Part shown: positions 48,211 to 59,361 of the stretch, piece after piece
Layout: every line of letters begins with the position of its first letter
Numbering within the stretch: the first letter of the stretch is position 1
NCBI GenBank assembly: GCA_037039685.1
Contig: JAWNGF010000004.1
Span: 682,001-746,000, forward strand
Direction of reading: 5' to 3'
DNA from: Ceratobasidium sp. AG-K
Taxonomy: Eukaryota; Basidiomycota; Agaricomycetes; Cantharellales; Ceratobasidiaceae
Length of the DNA stretch: 64,000 bases
Translations under genes and position numbers: made by a program
The notes under the pieces: generated by a model
Databases searched by the model: none
What the model was told of the DNA's origin: nothing
The model's input: the letters and a program-made list of their open reading frames with translations, nothing else

Positions 48211-48570
48211 TCACTCTTGCATGCTACGTCCTCGATTCCCCCAATGGCCCGGAACGAAATACTAAAATATCATTCCCAGAAGCAATAACAGTAAATCTGA
48301 GTGCACTGAAGCGTAATCCAGTCGCATCGACCTCGAAACTGGGACAAGCCGGGTGGTGGCCTGTAACTGGAGACACCAACTCAGTCATTTGCGTTTCACA
48401 ATCTGCACGCTCGGGCGTCCAAGCCGGTGGGAAAGGTGCACTCCAGGACACCCATCGACGGACAAGGACCCCAATAGAACCCATATTCCGCCCACTTCTT
48501 TGCCCCCTACTGCTCAGTGACCAGGCTAAGCCCGTAGCTCGTGGCTCTGCCCTCTTCCCGCCTTCCTCCC

Positions 48571-51500
48571 ATGAGCGACAAGCTTAGCATGGTTGGGTCA
48601 GTTTCGGCATCAACTCGAGGGATTGACAAATCATCCTCTTCATCAAGCCCAGACCCAATTGTTTCCCAGGAGAAGTTTAGGGTTACCGCTGAAACAGTGA
48701 GTTATAATTGATATCTTTCTTAAGGCACAGGCTTGGATCACACGCACTCACTAGCCACTCGATGATATCCTTAATTACTTTGAGAGAGTAGCTAAACTGG
48801 ACAACTACACGTCAAAACTCATACATGACCAATGGCCAGCCAGTAAAAGACATGGGGGCACGGCTGATGTCTATCAGGTGCCTACTAAAGACAAAACACA
48901 TGTAGCGGTCAAGTGCATTTATTTACGTGCTCGTGCAGGTGGCATTAAAGGGCTCAAGGTACGTCCTAGTGTCGTTGAGGTGTATCCACTTCTAATGCTA
49001 TCAGTTAGCGTTCGGCTCGAGAACTGGAGGTCTGGTCTAGGCTGGAACACAAGAACATACTTCCACTACTTGGGGTGGCGAAATACCAAGGCTGCATAGC
49101 GATGGTGTCGAATTGGATGAGCCTGGGGAGCGTGGTCACGTTCGTCAACAATAGGCCCAGTGAGAACCGGTACCTTTTGGTATACATGAATCTCCTTTGC
49201 CAATTTGCTCGTACTGACAAGCAGAACAATAGAGCCAACAAGTTGTGGAGGCGGTTGTGTACCTACATGCCCAGGACATAGTGAGCATGCATGCATATTT
49301 CAATCTATGCCCAGTAAATAACCTCAACCCGAATAAGGTACACGGAGACATCAAAGGGGTATACTATTTACACGCATTTTAGACTCTCATTGACCCTGAC
49401 ACAAACTGCCAGGAAAATGTACTCATGTCTGACGATGGCAAGCCTATGCTGACAGACTTTGGGTTGACCATTATGATCGAGAGTCATTTGATATTGTCAG
49501 CTACGACCGGAGGTGGTGGTACCACGAGATGGATGGTGCGTACGTTGGATGTTAGGGATGACAAACTGACGCTCAGTATTGTGAACAGGCGCCAGAGCTT
49601 TTTGTAGCAGAGGGAGTTCGCTCCAAGGAGGCAGATGTATATGCGCTTGGAATGGTACGACGGATTGCGAGCAGGTACACAGGATCACAATGCTAACCCA
49701 ATGATACATTATCGTCGTAGACCATACTGGTGGGCGGGTCTTAGTGACGTGGTTAATTCATATTGACAAATACCATATATAGGAAATACTAACTGGAGAA
49801 CCACCATTCGTCGATATTAAATACTCATACAACATCCCGGATATCGTGAGAGATAAACGACAGACACCTCGGCGTCCAGAATATCTTACGCCGCCTTCGG
49901 ATCTCAAAGACACATTCTGGGAAGCAATGACAAAATGCTGGACCTATGAGCCAACCCGAAGAGCTAAAGTGACCGAGGTTCAGGAGCTCATCATGAATTC
50001 TCTCAAACGGGAGGGCATCCTATATCTCCCGGACGAACTGCGCGAAGCCCCGGAATGGAAACGCACGCACGCCCTGTTGGAGTTGTTGTCCTCGGAACGC
50101 GCGAATGCCTCGGATCTGGCGCTCATCAGGGATATTTATCTTCCGCTGGCGAGGGGGCTGTCGACGAGTTATCCTCTGCCCCCGAGTGTGGGCAGTTTGA
50201 TGTTTCCTGGGCCGGGGCCGAGTCGACCTGTGAGGAGACCTGCGGAAAAGAAACCAGACGAGAAGAAGCTCAGCGGCAAGGCAAACGGCTCTGGTAAATC
50301 CAACGGCACGAACAAGTCCAACGGCGCGGGCTCAAGTAAACTCAATGGGAGTGAAAAACCGAGTTCGCCCGACGACCCACCGATGAGCGCCCAAGACGTC
50401 AAGATTATATTCGGCAATATTGAGGAGCTCGCGGCGTTTGCGGACGAGTTGAGTGATAGACTCGAGGCGGCGTTGGGGGCGGTTGTTCCGGGTGGGGTTG
50501 GGGAGGATTGTGTGGGCGAGTTGTTTTGTGAACTGGTGAGTCTTGCTGTTGGGATTTTGTTTTTTTTCGTGGGGTGGGTTCGCTGTCCTTGGGGACGAGC
50601 GAACACCTGTCTTGGATCTCCATCGTTTTCGCGGGCTAACATACATACAGGCACCCCGGATGGCACCCATGTACTTGACATATATTACTCGACACCCAGC
50701 AGCCGTGGAGCGCTACACGGCCTTGTCGACTACACGCACTCCAGCCATGGCGCAGTATTTGGCAACCACGCGCGCAATGACGTCTTCTATTACTCATGCT
50801 TGGGATATTCCGAGGTAAGCTCGGTGTGCTTGGTGTGGCGGCTCCGACTTGGTTATTCACTGTCTATTGCCACACTCGCCCCCCATCTTTCCAACCAACA
50901 ATCCTATTCATACACCTCACTCCTAATCGACCCCCTACCCGACCACAGCCTAATAATCAAACCCCTCCAACGACTCCTCATGTACCCCCTCATCCTCCAA
51001 ACCATCCTCGAAAACACACCCGTCACAATGGGCCACAAGGACCGCGCAACACTCCAGCTCGCCAAGGACAAGATGGAACAAGTCGCGCGCCAAGTCAACG
51101 AAGGCCGTCGACGGTGGGAAGTCGTCAAGGGCGTGCTCGAGTCGGGCAAGTCTCCGCCGAGCAGCGCCAAGCGACTGAAGACATTTCGCGGCCGGACGTC
51201 GACCAATGACACCGAAGCCCAGGCGAATCTCGTCAAGCTCGAGAAGAGGGTCAAGCAGGGTGCGGATGCGGCGAATGCCATGGCCGAGCATGTTGCCGGC
51301 TGGGCGAATGAGCTTACGGTGGGTGCGGTGCGGCTGTTGGCGTGGAGTCGGGCGTTTGCGAGGGTGGTGGATTTGGATGTGTTGCTCGGGGGAGATCCGC
51401 AGGGTGGGAGCGAGGCCGTGCGGGCGTTTACGACTGTCGCGGCGAGCTTGGAGGATTTGAGTCGGGAGCTGGCGGCGGTCATCAAGGAGGAGCTTGTTCC

Positions 51501-52482
51501 GCAGTTGCAGAGGCTGGCCAAGACTGCGCGCGAGCCATTGTTGCTGCTTGCGCATATGCACACCCTTGCGTCAGCGCATCATAATCTCGTCAATGCGCCA
51601 TACTCGAAATCGCGACCGGCGGCGCTCCAGGAGGCGTCCCAGGCGTACCTTGCGTTAGCCGCCCAGCTCAGGGAAGAGCTCCCGCGCTACGTGGACATGT
51701 TTGAGCGCGCGTTTGGGATCATCGTGCTCAGGCTGTCTGGCTGGCAGGCGCGATACTTTCAAGAAGCCGAACGACGGTGGAAAGACTTTTGGCTCGCGCT
51801 GAATGTGGAGGAGAGTGAAGTCGGGGCAGGGGAGAGCGCTGCGGTCGAGACGGCGCGGATCTGGTGGAGTCGATGGGAAGCGACTGCGCAACAGACGGCG
51901 AGCATGTCGATTGTCGCCACCGGGGAGCGGGTGTATACTCGCCAGCCAGTCACTCCGACTTCAGACTCGGCCTCGTGGGATTACGTTCCACCGTACCATT
52001 CCAAACCGTCTGCACTGTCATTGGGCGACCAACAATCCGCCGTGTCATCGTCGTCGGCCAAGGGTCACTCGCGTGCCGTCTCGACCAACCGGGGTACCCA
52101 GCGCCAGAGCGATCCACCCAAGGGCAAGAAATCGCAAAAGGGGAGCAACCTCCGTCGGGTGACCGATACGCTATTTGTGGATACGCCGGGCGAACCAAGC
52201 TCGGCCCACTCTTCTTCGTCGCGGATCCAGCAGCCCGTGCTGTACACTGCGGCCGCGATCCACCCGTTCAACCCCGAGACGGACGCGACGCACCTCAGTT
52301 TGCCGTTTCTCACGCTTCGGATCGGGGACACGTTGGAGATTCTGGTCGAGGCGGGACACCCGTCTGAGCATTCAAACCTACCGATTCCATACGACGATGC
52401 GCCAGATGGTATGCTCGCCGCTCGAAACGAGGATGGGCTCGAGGGATGGGCGCTTGCGAGTTATCTCATGCCGTTACCATGA
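48571..52482 (+). CDS. Chimeric TKL kinase - RhoGEF (DH-BAR-SH3) protein
   Basis: Kinase exons run from ATG at 48571. They give GGTADVYQ (ATP loop), VAVKCIYL (Lys), RSARELEVWSRLEHKNILPL, VYLHAQDI, a 21-nt exon VHGDIKG, NVLMSDDGKPMLTDFGLTIM (DFG), RWM-APELF, SKEADVYALGM, a 9-nt microexon (ACCATACTG) and EILTGEPPFVDIKYSY. The frame then continues without a break, WEAMTKCWTYEPTRRAKVTE, NSLKREGILYLPDELREAPE, into KRTHALLELLSSERANASDL, the start of the DH domain. From 50058 to 52482 it nearly matches the intact RhoGEF (offset 6571 bp): exons to 50535, 50651-50814 and 50949-52482, with BAR and SH3 regions and TGA at 52480-52482. Roughly 1,050 residues. All kinase catalytic residues seem present. 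The DH motif LLKYP reads LLMYP here. Confidence 0.75.
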
Positions 52483-52495
52483 TCTATTTATTTGG
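50028..52495 (+). repeat. Left copy of a recent segmental duplication (RhoGEF 3' half)
   Basis: The segment matches 56599-59085 in the same orientation, including introns. Comparing the translated exons by eye gives about 19 amino-acid differences over about 725 codons. The left edge is gradual (GACGAAC then GCGCGAA is shared at about 50032 and 56603); the right edge lies just after the stop codon. Confidence 0.9.
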
Positions 52496-52859
52496 TTTAC
52501 CAGGGAATGTTTGCGCAGTCAAGCCCATTCCTCTTGTATATAAACGAGGTTTTTGCTCAACAGATCTATGCAAAGGTGTTCTCATGACTCTCCCGCACAC
52601 TTCTTGTCCTCCTAAACACCTCGAACGTCACTGGAGCATCGACCTTGAACCTGGGAGCGATTCTCTCATATCTCATAATGTTAGCAAATCGTATATACCA
52701 TCGAGTGCGCAACGAGTGCGCAATCTCAGCGGTATATGTTTCATCCACCTTGCATCTCTCTATGATGTATCAGGAGCCATAACTGATTCCCTCGTTGAGC
52801 TTAAAGTTCGGAATCAATTAGAGTATTCGTAATGGATATTATAACGGGCCAGTTTATGT
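52496..52859. other. 3' flank of the chimeric gene
   Basis: Single-copy sequence after the duplication edge. A 128-codon open frame (52446-52832) is the shadow of the SH3 end and its flank and is not called. Confidence 0.4.
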
Positions 52860-53335
52860 ACGGCGGGTAGACGCCAGAGCCTTTGGTACCCGGGGGATGT
52901 TGCTCCAAGGAGGCGGACGTATATACACTTGGAATGGCACGGCAAAGTGAAATCAGCATACACATTAATGGTGCTAACCCTGATATATGCTAATACTGTA
53001 GACAACACTGGTGAGAGCCTCCGCTATGCGATCTACTCGTAATACAACTTGATATCATGCAGAAGATACCAACCGGAGACAAAGCGTTTGCGGAAATCGG
53101 CCATCCGTTCTGGATCCTGTGAAACGCAGGCGCCGGACACCTTAGTGGCCAGAGTGTCTCATGCCGCCTTCCCAACTCAAAGGCACATTCTGGGAGGTGA
53201 TGACAAAGTGCTGGGCCTAGCAACCAGCTAAGAGAGCCAAAGTGACGGAGGTTGTGGATCTCATCGAAAAGACCCCAACCAAGAGGAAGTGATTCTGGGA
53301 CTGGCCACAAGAATCGCTGAGCTCAGCATCAGGTA
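52860..53335 (+). pseudogene. Decayed TKL kinase C-terminal half
   Basis: The sequence follows the kinase of 48571: ACGCCAGAGCC (APE motif), CTCCAAGGAGGCGGACGTAT (SKEADVY), a matching intron, then IPTGDKAFAEIGHPFWIL, and a frame-shifted PSQLKGTFWEVMTKCWA, AKRAKVTEVVDLIEK. Stops and frame shifts are present. It aligns with 49584-50020. Its right end is cut by the MITE at 53336. Confidence 0.75.
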
Positions 53336-53745
53336 CAGTTCCTCACAAAATTGTTCGAAGAAACGGATGCTTTACATAGTCTGCACGACAGAGACCCGAC
53401 AAGCGATTGTAAAAATGTACTTTACTAACTTAATAATACTACAACACAAGCGCTATCGAACGAACCTGTGATTGTTGTGAACAAATTTGTATCCAGCCCG
53501 AGTAACAGGCTACATGACAGAAATTTGATCAGTGCGCCACAAAATTGTTCGCAAAAGCGACCATTTCGATTGAGCCATTTCTCACTCATTTCCTATTCGT
53601 TCACGACAATCTCAGGTTCGTTCGATAGCGCGTGTGTTGTAGTATTATTAAGTTAATAATTTACATTTTTACAATCGCTTGTCGGGCCTCTGTCGTGCAG
53701 ACTATGTAAAGCATCCGTTTCTTCGAACAATTTTGTGAGGAACTG
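53336..53745. mobile_element. Tc1/mariner-type MITE with long terminal inverted repeats
   Basis: The 410-bp element starts CAGTTCCTCACAAAATTG and ends in its reverse complement, with TA on both sides (53334-53335, 53746-53747). The inverted repeats extend about 147 bp with only a few mismatches; the centre is about 116 bp and carries a further internal CACAAAATTGTTCG copy near 53548. There is no transposase. The TA duplication and CAGT terminus fit the Tc1/mariner superfamily. The arms' near-identity implies a fairly recent copy. Confidence 0.9.
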
Positions 53746-53944
53746 TATATACCTTGGGCTCCAGTGCAATTATTTATATCTGTTATACAAAAATGTCGTT
53801 CGTGAATATACATTATCACCCTAGTCTACATGCTGGTTTTCGATAGGCGGTACAAGGCATCCAGGGCAGTTGCTGTCTGTTGGCTGAAATAGACTGTTAT
53901 TCAGTCGGTCATATGTCGCTATATGCGAATTGCTGACATCCGAC
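53746..53944. other. Spacer right of the MITE
   Basis: Nothing recognised; likely old intergenic sequence. Confidence 0.3.
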
Positions 53945-54180
53945 ATTCTCCCCGGCGGCTTCTGTGTGCACCGATGTCGGTCGTTTAGGGTAGTGAGGCA
54001 CGAGTGGCGTACTCGCTATCGTTAAATGGACTGGACAAAAGATTCTGGTCGAGGCGGCACACCCGGAGCACTCGCATCTACCGATTCCGTACGACGATGC
54101 GCCAGAATGTATGCTCGCCGCTCGAAACAAGGAGGGCTTGGAGGCTGGGTGCTCGCAAGCTATTTAATGCCACTTGCATG
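53945..54180 (+). pseudogene. RhoGEF relic: promoter joined to SH3 end
   Basis: 53952-54012 (CGGCTTCTGTGTGC, then GTCGGTCG, GGGTAGTGAGGCACGAGTGG) resembles 54810-54864, upstream of the intact RhoGEF. Within about 50 bp it passes into the SH3 C-terminus (GAAGCAGGAC-like then LPIPYDDAPECMLAARNK, LASYLMPL), which is 55-60 residues long. All the rest of the RhoGEF is missing. It is more diverged than the duplicate at 50058-52482, with lost bases that break the frame. It is an old, deleted copy. Confidence 0.7.
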
Positions 54181-55094
54181 ACCGTTTTTTCTGTTTATTT
54201 TTTGGGGGGGGGGGACTTATGCACACGCATTTATCCATTCTTGTCCCCGCTGTGCTGTACACATAATTATCAGAAAAATGTCTTGACAAATGTGTTATCA
54301 CAGCTCCGTTGGCAATTAATGCGACGGATTGTGAACTTGGCCTATTGTCACGGCCCGCGGGTGCCCGTCGTGGCTCTCGGCGGGGTCTCTGGAGTTGAAC
54401 GCCACAGCGCGACAGAGTACACTCCACTCGAGAAGCAATTGTGATTGGAGCGTGGTTCATCATAAATCATTCCGGTCAAACCATACTTTCAAAACAGCCT
54501 AGTGGGTGGCATAGCTGCCCCTGATGATGAGGTTCGATACATTGTCATGTGTTGGCCGAGCAAGGGAATTATATCGAATATCCATTTGGGAGTTATTTGT
54601 TTCATGTCATACAAGACATGACATTCATGAACACATACACCTACTTCTGGGCGACTTGCCCATTAACAGACGCGGCGCGAGTTACCCGAGCCTTGAAGGA
54701 ACCGAACCCAAAACGCTCGCCGCTGGATCGTGCCACCGACCGTACTGAAATAGGTTGTTGCTCGGTCAAACATCGCTATGCAAATTACCGCCAACCAACC
54801 CCTGCCCCGACGGCTTCTGTGTGCGCCGACGTCGGTCGCTAGGGATAATGAGGTACGAGTGACGTCTTAATTATCACTAAACAAGGTGATGAAAAGTCCA
54901 AATGGGGCGGGACCTGTTTAGCGACGTGTCGATCTCGGCGCTAGAGTCCAGCGCTAGAGCATCAACCTGCAGACGACCGTCTCTGGACGGGTCACGGTAA
55001 GTGGTCGCACTGGAGACTCGGGCGATGCTAAGAGATGCAGCGATCGGCGTGGGGATAGGACACGTTAACTTACCGACTGATTGCCGACGAAGCG
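54181..55094. other. Upstream region of the intact RhoGEF
   Basis: It includes a run of 11 G at 54204-54214 and a copy of the promoter block described for the relic (54810-54864). A further stretch near 54972-55060 is shared with 48074-48115. No other gene is supported. Confidence 0.45.
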
Positions 55095-58000
55095 ATGGAC
55101 CCGTTGCAGAGCTTTCTGTCCCACCTCTCGCCCTCGCGCGCGAAATCCCCGACGCCGCCCACGAAACCATCTCACTTGAACCAGAGCAAATCATCCCAGA
55201 CGCCCCAGACGACCAAGTCACGATTCCGGCGCCACCCGCCGCCCGAACTTCCCCTCCAGTCACATAAGCTCTCATCCTCGGTCAGCTCGTCGAATCTGCT
55301 TGCACCGCATACGCCCAACGCGATCGCGATCAATCCGAGTGCGTCTACGAGCAACCTGCGTGCGACGAGTCCGGGACCCGAGGACAGACCGAGTCGGAGC
55401 AAGCGCCTGGGGATGCTAGCGCAGCCGTTCCACCTCCCGCGCGCACGCTCACCCAAGCCCGTAAAACCCAGGATCCAGCCCGTGGCCGAAGACCCACCCG
55501 AGGACGCTCCAAGCTTTTCCTCGCTGTCTCCGCCGTTGCCCAAGACCGAATCGAGCTCGTCTCTTGCGGCGCCGTCTGTCCCGGCCCGGTCCCCGTTGCG
55601 CGGCACACCCCGGTCGGTGGGGTCGTTTTCATCGTTGCTGAATACGTACCAGGATGCGTCTCATTCGGGGTCTACGCTCGGACTTGTTCCTGAGCCTGCG
55701 CCGGCGCCGGACACGGGGTGGACGCAGCTACTGCCGACTCCACCTTCGCCGAGCGTATACTCGCCTGTCCACTCGGTGTTTCCCGAGGAAGAGCGCCGGG
55801 TGAGGCGGAGCACGAGCATGCGTGCGGTGGGGGGCGAGCGCAGTGTCAGTGCGAGCACCACGGTCGGACGCGGGCCACGACTGGATGCGTTGCGGATGCC
55901 GACTACGCGAGCGAGGAGTGCGAGTACGAGTTCACCCATGTTGTACGAGGACGGGGAGATGGAGCCGAACAACGACGTAATCGAGCGTGCGAGCATGGAC
56001 CGAGCCATCTTCCGTCCCTCCACCCGTCGAGTGACTAGCAGCTCGCGTCCGTCCACGTCGAGCATGAATCTGCCCACCATCCGTGACTCGGCCATTGCCA
56101 TCCCCGGCGAAAAAGACAAAGACCTCCCCCCACCGCCCCCGCCCAAGCTACACGTCCGGCTCCAATCCGAGTTTACCGTTCCCGAGTTTGCGCTCATCGG
56201 CGAGTCGGTTCCTACGCGCGGAGTCACGACTGTCGACCGGGGCCAGGGCGTCTCGCCTACATCTGCCGACTCGGGCGAGAGCTCAGGGTTCGAAACCGCT
56301 GCTTCGCACACCAACAACACGTCCCTCGACACACGTCGACCCAGCACCAGTCTCAGTTTTAATCCCCACACGCGACCGGGTGGGTCACCGTTACTCATTC
56401 TACTCGCTGATTCGAGTTTTGCTGATGTTGTTGAATAGGCACGAGCGCGAGCACAAGCCGCCCAACCCCAAGCATGGTCATCACTCTCCCCTCCCACCCC
56501 CCACCCTCGGAATCCGCCTCGACACGAACAAGCGTCTCCCAAGCTTCCCTACTCATCGACTCGCCCGAACGCCCCTACCCCCACAAACCCAACTCTCCCC
56601 CAGACGAACAGCGCGAACCCCCCAAGTCGAAACGCACGCACGCCCTGTTGGAGTTGTTGTCCTCGGAACGCGCGTATGCCTCGGATCTGGCGCTCATTAG
56701 GGATATTTATCTTCCGCTGGCGAGGGGGCTGTCGACGAGTTATCCTCTGCCCCCGAGTGTGGGCAGTTTGATGTTTCCTGGACCGGGGCCGAGTCGACCT
56801 GTGAGGAGGCCTGCGGAAAAGAAACCAGACGAGAAGAAGGTCAGCGGCAAGGCAAACGGCTCTGGTAAATCCAACGGCACGAACAAGTCCAACGGCGCGG
56901 GCTCAAGTAAACTCAATGGGAGTGAAAAACCGAGTTCGCCCGACGACCCACCGATGAGCGCCCAAGACGTCAAGATTATATTCGGCAATATTGAGGAGCT
57001 CGCGGCGTTTGCGGACGAGTTGAGTGATAGACTCGAGGCGGCGTTGGGGTCGGTTGTTCCGGGTGGGGTTGGGGAGGATTGTGTGGGCGAGTTGTTTTGT
57101 GAACTGGTGAGTCTTGCTGTTGGGATTTTGTTTTTCGTGGGGTGGGTTCGCTGTCCTTGGGGACGAGTGAACCCGCTGTTTTTGGGAGCGAACCCCTGTC
57201 TTGAATCCCCATTGTTTTCGCGGGCTAACATACATACAGGCACCCCGGATGGCACCCATGTACTTGACATATATTACTCGACACCCAGCAGCCGTGGAGC
57301 GCTACACGGCCTTGTCGACTACACCCACAGCAGCCATGGCACAGTATTTGGCAACCACGCGCGCAATGACGTCTTCTATTACTCATGCTTGGGACATTCC
57401 GAGGTAAGCTCGGTGTGCTTGGTGTGGCGGCTCTGACTTGGTTATTCACTGTCTATTACCACACTCGCCCCCCTATCTTTTCCAACCAACAATCCTATTC
57501 ATACACCTCACTCCTAATCGACCCCCTACCCGACCACAGCCTAATAATCAAACCCCTCCAACGACTCCTCAAATACCCCCTCATCCTCCAAACCATCCTC
57601 GAAAACACACCCGTCACAATGGGCCACAAGGACCGCGCAACACTCCAGCTCGCCAAGGACAAGATGGAACAAGTCGCGCGCCAAGTCAACGAAGGCCGTC
57701 GACGGTGGGAAGTCGTCAAGGGCGTGCTCGAGTCGGGCAAGTCTCCGCCGAGCAGCGCCAAGCGAATGAAGACATTTCGCGGCCGGACGTCGACCAACGA
57801 CACCGAAGCCCAGGAGGATCTCGTCAAGCTCGAGAAGAGGGTCAAGCAGGGTGCGGATGCGGCGAATGCCATGGCCGAGCATGTTGCCGGCTGGGCGAAT
57901 GAGCTTACGGCGGGTGCGGTGCGGCTGTTGGCGTGGAGTCGGGCGTTTGCGAGGGTGGTGGATTTGGATGTGTTGCTCGGGGGAGATCCGCAGGGTGGGA

Positions 58001-59073
58001 GCGAGGCCGTGCGGGCGTTTACGACTGTCGCGGCGAGTTTGGAGGATTTGAGTCGGGAGCTGGCGGCGGTCATCAAGGAGGAGCTTGTTCCGCAATTGCA
58101 GAGGCTAGCCAAGACTGCGCGCGAGCCGTTGTTGCTGCTTGCGCATATGCACACCCTTGCGTCGGCGCATCATAATCTCGTCAATGCGCCATACTCGAAA
58201 TCGCGACCGGCGGCGCTCCAGGAGGCGTCCCAGGCGTACCTTGCGTTAGCCGCCCAGCTCAGGGAAGAGCTCCCGCGCTACGTGGACATGTTTGAGCGCG
58301 CGTTTGGGATCATCGTGCTCAGGCTGTCTGGCTGGCAGGCGCGATACTTTCAAGAAGCCGAACGACGGTGGAAAGACTTTTGGCTCGCGCTGAATGTGGA
58401 GGAGAGTGAAGTCGGGGCGGGGGAAAGTGCTGCGGTCGAGACGGTTCGGATCTGGTGGAGTCGATGGGAAGCGACTGCGCGACAGACGGCGAGCATGTCG
58501 ATTGTCGCCACGGGGAAGCGGGTGTATACTCGCCAGCCAGTCACTCCGACTTCAGACTCGGCCTCGTGGGATTACGTTCCACCGTACCATTCCAAACCAT
58601 CTGCACTGTCATTGGGCGACCAACAGTCCGCCGCGTCATCGTCGTCGGCCAAGGGTCACTCGCGTGCCGTCTCGACCGACCGGGGTACCCAGCGCCAGAG
58701 CGATCCACCCAAGGGCAAGAAATCGCAAAAGGGGAGCAACCTCCGTCGGGTGACCGATACGCTATTTGGGGGTACGCCGGGCGAACGAAGCTCGGCCCAC
58801 TCGTCTTCGTCGCGGATCCAGCAGCCCGTGCTGTACACTGCGGCCGCGATCCACCCGTTCAACCCCGAGACGGACGCGACGCACCTCAGTTTGCCGTTTC
58901 TCACGCTTCGGATCGGGGACACGTTGGAGATTCTGGTCGAGGCGGGACACCCGTCGGAGCATTCAAACCTACCGATTCCATACGACGATGCGCCAGATTG
59001 TATGCTCGCCGCTCGAAACGAGGACGGGCTCGAGGGATGGGCGCTTGCGAGTTATCTCATGCCGTTACCATGA
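55095..59073 (+). CDS. Rho GTPase exchange factor with DH, BAR and SH3 regions
   Basis: Four exons (55095-56379, 56439-57106, 57240-57403, 57540-59073) give 1216 residues. Residues 1-490 are a disordered Ser/Pro-rich head (SPSRAKSPTPPTKPS). The DH domain begins KRTHALLELLSSERAYASDL (about 493) and contains the conserved LIIKPLQRLLKYPLILQTIL (about 706-726). The next helical region (EAQEDLVKLEKRVKQGADAA to FLALN-like WKDFWLALNVEE, about 790-992) fits a BAR domain. After a linker the SH3 domain (AAAIHPFNPETDATHLSLPF, GWALASYLMPLP, about 1140-1216) ends the protein. DH-BAR-SH3 is the order of Tuba-type and fission-yeast Gef1-like Cdc42 GEFs, which link membrane curvature to polarity. The gene looks intact and is presumably the source of the duplicates at 48-54 kb. 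Confidence 0.85.
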
Positions 59074-59085
59074 TCTATTTCTATT
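56599..59085 (+). repeat. Right copy (source) of the segmental duplication
   Basis: Matches 50028-52495 (offset 6571). Its intron 2 has an internal short tandem duplication (CGAACCCCTG-like block after 57167) that the left copy lacks. Confidence 0.9.
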
Positions 59086-59283
59086 TTTGTTCAATTTATC
59101 AGGGAGGATTTTATGGCATACCATTATGTATAAACATTGACGCTTTCTGACTGATGTATATATCCCACGCGTTATCTATAGACATGCCCGACGGGCTGAC
59201 GCGTTTCGGTATGATCCTTGCGTGCTCGACGTCCTCCACTCTCTGAGTAATCCCGCTGGCGGTGGTTTGTCATGATTGGGTGG

Positions 59284-59290
59284 TATAAAA
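59284..59290 (+). promoter_or_regulatory. TATA box of the CmcJ/AsaB-like copy 2
   Basis: TATAAAA, 72-78 bp before the ATG at 59362. The paralogue has a TATATAAG box in the same place. Confidence 0.6.
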
Positions 59291-59361
59291 GCGCTCGTAT
59301 CCCGACAGTTATTCGACACTTTAGATATTCATCTCACTCAAAGGCACTCTAGCGCTTTACC

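Noticed and set aside
48135..48587. 150-codon open frame upstream of the kinase
   Set aside because: Its first codons overlap the RhoGEF relic but the frame then carries no recognisable sequence; a shadow of relic and leader DNA.
55661..56542. Long minus-strand open frame opposite the RhoGEF N-terminal exon
   Set aside because: GC-rich third positions create it; the plus-strand frame has the conserved splice sites and continues into DH.
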